A stretch of 60,225 nt of DNA from Stenotrophomonas maltophilia (GTDB lineage: Bacteria; Pseudomonadota; Gammaproteobacteria; Xanthomonadales; Xanthomonadaceae). The stretch lies in the NCBI GenBank assembly GCA_002364755.1, contig DEZI01000004.1, positions 1 to 60,225 on the forward strand, given 5' to 3'. The position numbers and the translations under genes are program-made. Position 1 is the first letter of the stretch. Every line of letters starts with the position of its first letter. The notes under the pieces are model-generated. The model worked only from the letters and a program-made list of their open reading frames with translations, ran no database searches and was not told the origin of the DNA. Positions 56,929-60,225 of the stretch are shown here, one piece after another.

Positions 56929-57525
56929 TCAATGCGCCGCAGCGAATCCGGCATCACCCAGCGGCGGCAGCGGCAGGATGCGTTCGGCCTCTCCCGGCTG
57001 GCCGGCCGCACTCAGCGCCTGCTGGTAGGCCTTCGCCGTGGCGGTATTGAACGCCACCAGCATGATGCGCATCGGCTGCGCATGGCTGCGCTGCCACGCC
57101 AGCGTCTCGGTCACGGCCACCTGTGCGGCCTGGTACAGCGGGTAGCCGTAGACGCCGCAGCTGATAGCCGGGAACGCGATCGACTGCACGCCCAGTGATT
57201 CGGCCAGCTGCAGCGATTTCCAGTAGCAGTTGGCCAGCAGGGCGGGTTCGTCGCGTTGGCCGTCATGCCAGACCGGGCCGACCGTGTGCAGCACGTGCCG
57301 CGCGGGGAGTGCATAGGCGTCTGTGGCACGCACTTCGCCGGTCGAGCAGCGCACACCCGGGCGCAGTTCCGGCAGGCGCTCGCACTCGGCCAGCAATCCT
57401 GGGCCGGCTGCTCGGTGGATGGCACCGTCCACACCGCCCCCGCCGAGCAGGGATTCGTTGGCCGCGTTGACGATCGCATCCACCGCCAGGGTCGTGATGT
57501 CGCCCTGCCACACTTCGATCTTCAT
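56929..57525 (-). CDS. macro-domain protein (O-acetyl-ADP-ribose deacetylase, YmdB-like)
   Basis: The 198-residue cytoplasmic protein is a single macro domain: MKIEVWQGDITTLAVDAIVNAANESLLGGGGVDGAIHRAAG, GEVRATDAYALPARHVLHTVGPVW, and PAISCGVYGYPLYQAAQVAV, where the GVYGYP loop binds the diphosphate. These hydrolyse O-acetyl-ADP-ribose or remove mono-ADP-ribose from proteins. The ATG at 57525 starts the fold and has GGAG 8 nt upstream. Its C-terminus (about 165-198) is slightly longer than in E. coli YmdB. Confidence 0.93.
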   Translation of the reverse strand: MKIEVWQGDITTLAVDAIVNAANESLLGGGGVDGAIHRAAGPGLLAECERLPELRPGVRCSTGEVRATDAYALPARHVLHTVGPVWHDGQRDEPALLANCYWKSLQLAESLGVQSIAFPAISCGVYGYPLYQAAQVAVTETLAWQRSHAQPMRIMLVAFNTATAKAYQQALSAAGQPGEAERILPLPPLGDAGFAAAH

Positions 57526-57683
57526 GCGTCCGTCTCCTGCCTGTTGTTGTTGCGCGCCGTGCCCGCGCTGGGTGCCCCCACCGTAGTGGAGAGGGCATCC
57601 ATGCTGCGTCATGACCGTCTCACGCGCTGCGATTACGGTCGTCACGCACGATGGGGGCAATAACCTTCACGCAGGCTGAAGTG

Positions 57684-57740
57684 GTAGCGCCGGGCCATGC
57701 CCGGCGGAAAAAGAAAACGCCGGGCGTGGCCCGGCGCTAC
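57684..57740. repeat. inverted SMAG pair
   Basis: GTAGCGCCGGGCCATGCCCGG (from 57684) and its inverse GCCGGGCGTGGCCCGGCGC (57719-57740) face each other around AAAAAGAAAAC. They lie between cysK and the macro-domain gene. Confidence 0.85.
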
Positions 57741-57764
57741 CGTGGGTTGACGACCCCGTGCCGC

Positions 57765-58724
57765 TTACGGCAGGCCGGCCAGCCAGTCGTCGTCGGAACC
57801 TTCGTTCACATCGGCGAACAGCGGGGTGGAGAAGTAGCGTTCACCGGTGTCCGGCAGCATCGCCAGGATCACCGCGCCCGGCTCGGCGCGGTCGGCCACG
57901 TCCAGCGCGCTGGCGAGCGTCGCGCCAGCGGAGATGCCGACGAAGATGCCTTCCTCTGCCGCCAGGCGGCGCGCGGTGGCGATGGCGCGGTCGTCCTCGA
58001 CGGTGAGCAGTTCATCGACCACGTCGCGGTTGAGCACGTCCGGCACGAAGTCCGGGGTCCAGCCCTGGATCTTGTGCGGCTTCCAGTCATCGCCCTTCAG
58101 CAGGGCGGCGCCGGCCGGTTCGGTAGCGACGATGCGGGTCTGCGGGCGGGCGACCTTCAACACCTCGCCGACGCCGGTGAGGGTGCCGCCGGTGCCCCAG
58201 CCGCTGACAAAGTAGTCCAGGCGCTTGCCGGCGAAGTCACGCAGGATCTCCGCCGCGGTGGTGTTGCGGTGGTAGGCCGGGTTGGCCGGGTTGGCGAACT
58301 GGCTGGCGAGGAACCAGCCGTGCTCTTCGGCCAGTTCGCGCGCCCTGCGCACCATGCCGCTGCCACGCTCGGCGGCCGGGGTCAGGATCACCTTGGCGCC
58401 ATAGGCGCGCATCAGCTTGCGGCGCTCCACCGAGAAGGTCTCGACCATGGTGGCGACGAACTTGTAGCCGCGCGCGGCGGCGACCATCGCCAGGGCCACG
58501 CCGGTGTTGCCCGAAGTGGCCTCCACGATCGTGTCGCCGGGCTTGAGCAGGCCGCGTTCTTCGGCGTCGAGGATGATGGCCAGCGCCAGGCGGTCCTTCA
58601 CCGAGCCGCCCGGGTTGAACGACTCGACCTTGGCGTACACGGTGACGCCCTGCGGGGCCAGGCGCTGCAGTTTGACGATGGGGGTGTTGCCGACGGTGTC
58701 GAGGATGGAGTCGTACAGGGCCAT
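57765..58724 (-). CDS. cysK: cysteine synthase A (O-acetylserine sulfhydrylase)
   Basis: The 319-residue PLP enzyme makes cysteine from O-acetylserine and sulfide. Motifs are VGNTPIVKL, PLP-lysine K43 in NPGGSVKDR, substrate loop TSGNTGVAL (about 70-78), FSVERRKLMRAYGAKV, GTGGTLTGVGEVLK (PLP phosphate-binding), EGIFVGISAGAT and the serine near the pyridine nitrogen. Length is typical of CysK. It is divergent from cysB, whose product normally activates it when sulfur is limiting. Confidence 0.96.
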   Translation of the reverse strand: MALYDSILDTVGNTPIVKLQRLAPQGVTVYAKVESFNPGGSVKDRLALAIILDAEERGLLKPGDTIVEATSGNTGVALAMVAAARGYKFVATMVETFSVERRKLMRAYGAKVILTPAAERGSGMVRRARELAEEHGWFLASQFANPANPAYHRNTTAAEILRDFAGKRLDYFVSGWGTGGTLTGVGEVLKVARPQTRIVATEPAGAALLKGDDWKPHKIQGWTPDFVPDVLNRDVVDELLTVEDDRAIATARRLAAEEGIFVGISAGATLASALDVADRAEPGAVILAMLPDTGERYFSTPLFADVNEGSDDDWLAGLP

Positions 58725-58931
58725 GGAAGCGCTCCGGAAGCGGGCCGCGCCGGGGACCGGCGGGCGGAAGGGGGAGGCTGGCCGTTCAGGCCAGCGGCTG
58801 CCGGCTGACCGTAGCGCCGGCTTATGACGCCCGGAAATGACCAGATACCTTTCTTAAACAACGTTTGGTTATAAGCTGGTGATGGCAATAGACCCTAGAG
58901 TGGACCTCCGCCCCCCGCGCCCCCGCCCGCC
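58725..58931. promoter_or_regulatory. cysK-cysB divergent promoter region
   Basis: The central part is AT-rich (ATACCTTTCTTAAACAACG at about 58848, then TTTGGTTATAAGC), as expected for CysB binding sites, which have low sequence conservation. No other feature is visible in this 207-bp gap. Confidence 0.5.
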
Positions 58932-59915
58932 ATGACGCTCACCCAGCTGCGCTACCTGGTCGCCATCGCCGACGCCGAGATGAACATCACGCTCGCGGCC
59001 TCGCGCGTGCACGCCACCCAGCCAGGCTTGTCCAAGCAGCTCAAGCAGCTGGAGGACGAGCTGGGTTTCCTGCTGTTCGTGCGCAAGGGGCGCAGCCTGG
59101 AATCGGTCACCCCGGCCGGTACCGAAGTGATCTCCCGCGCCCGCGCGGTGCTGGCCGAGGCCAACAACATCCGCACCTACGCCGCCAACCAGCGGCGCGA
59201 AAGCCAGGGCCAGCTGATCCTGACCACCACCCACACCCAGGCGCGCTTCGTGCTGCCGCCGGCGGTGGCGGCGATCAAGCAGGCCTACCCGCAGGTGAGC
59301 GTGCACCTGCAGCAGGCAGGTGAGGCCGATGCGCTGGACCGCCTCAACCAGGGTGATGCCGATATCGCGATCATCAGCACGGCCGGTGGCGAACCGACCG
59401 ATGGCATCGCCGTGCCGCTGTTCCGCTGGCGGCGGCTGGTGGTGGTGCCCAAGGGCCACCCGCTGGACCGCGCCGGCCGCGCGCCGGACCTGGCCGCGCT
59501 GTCCCGCCAGCCACTGATCAGCTACGAATCCTCCACCCGCCCCAATTCCTCGCTGCAGCGTGCTTTCGCAGCCAACGGCCTGGTGCCGGACCTGGCGTTG
59601 ACCGCGCTGGATGCGGACCTGATCAAGACCTATGTGCGCACCGGCCTCGGTGTCGGCCTGCTGGCCGAGATGGCCGTGAGTGCAAACGACGAAGACCTGC
59701 GCGCGTGGCCGGCGCCGGAGCCGATCACCGAGTGCATCGCGTGGGCGGTGCTGCCGCGCGACCGGGTGCTGCGTGATTACGCGCTGGAACTGGTCCATGT
59801 GCTGGCACCGCAGATTGATCCGCGCGACCTGCGGCGGGTGCTGGATGGCAACCAAGCGGCTGCGTGGCCGGTGCCGCCGACGTGGGAGTCGCTGACCCAG
59901 ACCATCACGGTGTAG
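58932..59915 (+). CDS. cysB: LysR-family regulator CysB
   Basis: The 327-residue regulator has an N-terminal winged helix-turn-helix (MTLTQLRYLVAIADAEMNITLAASRVHATQPGLSKQLKQLEDELGF) and a C-terminal periplasmic-binding-like effector domain with TTTHTQARFVLPPAV, the anion/N-acetylserine pocket TTHTQ, and TYVRTGLGVGLLAEMAV. The TQPGLSKQ and TTHTQARY/F segments are typical of CysB/Cbl. It activates sulfur assimilation genes when N-acetylserine is present. The divergent cysK location supports this role. Confidence 0.95.
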   Translation: MTLTQLRYLVAIADAEMNITLAASRVHATQPGLSKQLKQLEDELGFLLFVRKGRSLESVTPAGTEVISRARAVLAEANNIRTYAANQRRESQGQLILTTTHTQARFVLPPAVAAIKQAYPQVSVHLQQAGEADALDRLNQGDADIAIISTAGGEPTDGIAVPLFRWRRLVVVPKGHPLDRAGRAPDLAALSRQPLISYESSTRPNSSLQRAFAANGLVPDLALTALDADLIKTYVRTGLGVGLLAEMAVSANDEDLRAWPAPEPITECIAWAVLPRDRVLRDYALELVHVLAPQIDPRDLRRVLDGNQAAAWPVPPTWESLTQTITV

Positions 59916-60225
59916 GGTTGGTCGAGCAGGGCTGCGCCCTGCACCTGCTCAAGGCAACGGCCAAAGCCAAAGCCAGAGCGGCATTCCGTGGGATGGCGGG
60001 GCACTGTGGGTTTGCGGGGACGCCGTAAACCCGTCCATGGGGGCTTGGTCGCCGCTTGCTCGTGTGCGCTGTCCTGCGCACACGGCAAGACCGGGGTTGG
60101 GCGTCCTGCCCAACCCGCCCGAGGCATGCCTCTGGCCCATGCGGCTCACACCCCGCAAATCCACAGTGCCCCGCCTTCGACAGGCTCACGCGGCTGTGGG
60201 TAACGGCGACTGTTGTTCCACGCGG
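59916..60225. other. intergenic end region with repeats, no gene
   Basis: After the cysB stop, a hairpin (GAGCAGGGCTGCGCCCTGC, about 59923-59941) and an AAAGCC-type simple repeat (about 59962-59976) lead into copy 3 of the structured repeat. Small open frames here (for example 59988-60203) are repeat-derived. The sequence continues beyond the window. Confidence 0.8.
59995..60175 (+). repeat. structured dispersed repeat, copy 3 (with extra hairpins)
   Basis: The outer arms GGCGGGGCACTGTGGGTTTG (59995-60019) and its complement at 60151-60175 match over 25 bp with one mismatch. The core GACGCCGTAAACCCGTCC-ATGGGGGCTTGG follows. In place of the simple inner hairpin of copies 1 and 2 it carries several hairpins: CGTGTGCGC-N6-GCGCACACG (60061-60084), GGTTGGGC-N5-GCCCAACC (60095-60115), and a GAGGCATGCCTC palindrome (60121-60132). 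Confidence 0.8.

Noticed and set aside
59988..60203. Small plus-strand ORF at the right end
   Set aside because: It lies entirely within the structured repeat and its flanks, with no ribosome-binding site; a similar spurious frame occurs in the other copies.

Overview
The window comes from a high-GC gammaproteobacterium of the Xanthomonadaceae, almost certainly Stenotrophomonas (maltophilia complex). Three things support this: abundant short palindromes beginning GTAG (the SMAG type of REP element), the gene order pilMNOPQ next to a PBP1A gene, and a glycolytic cluster gap / DUF2339 / DUF3999 / pgk / HAD / pyk / class I aldolase. It is chromosomal. I see no rRNA, tRNA, CRISPR array, transposase, integrase or replication origin.

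Layout. 1-275 is a 100-bp tandem array of paired SMAG elements. 567-5680 is a four-gene alternate (CS1/CFA/I-type) chaperone-usher fimbrial operon: major pilin, usher, tip adhesin, chaperone. It is followed 66 bp later by a 1585-residue trimeric autotransporter adhesin (5747-10504) and a membrane protein of unknown function. 11372-13389 is an RstAB-like two-component system on the minus strand. Divergent from it are a 39-codon ORF and an asparagine-synthetase homologue that has lost its glutaminase Cys (13621-15664), a possible small peptide-modifying locus. 16579-24330 holds mrcA and the divergent pilMNOPQ operon (type IV pilus alignment subcomplex and secretin). 24497-31394 is a MoxR/Bat operon, followed by a DAACS symporter and transketolase. 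35192-36389 is an accessory patch: a HigBA toxin-antitoxin pair with a clear operator, then a convergent NADAR-domain gene. 36455-44942 holds a CoA-transferase/hydrolase, a flavin reductase, a BlaI repressor/M56 peptidase-TonB/lipoprotein unit, a persulfide-dioxygenase-like enzyme, an S1/P1 nuclease, a diguanylate cyclase and OmpW. 45137-55666 is the glycolytic cluster. 55803-59915 holds a PPC-domain lipoprotein, a macro-domain protein, and divergent cysK and cysB.

How the genes work together. Surface adhesion dominates the left end and twitching motility the centre. Lower glycolysis is grouped at the right, with an exact FNR/ANR-type box between ompW and gapA. CysB sits divergently beside its expected target cysK.

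The most unusual signals are these. (i) A dispersed element has three copies here (50368-50453, 50680-50785, 59995-60175), with a conserved core and terminal arms that differ between copies yet stay complementary within each copy. (ii) The Cys-less asparagine-synthetase homologue follows a short ORF and a strong intergenic hairpin. (iii) SMAG elements supply the stop codon of at least four genes. All protein identifications rest on reading motifs; no database search was possible.
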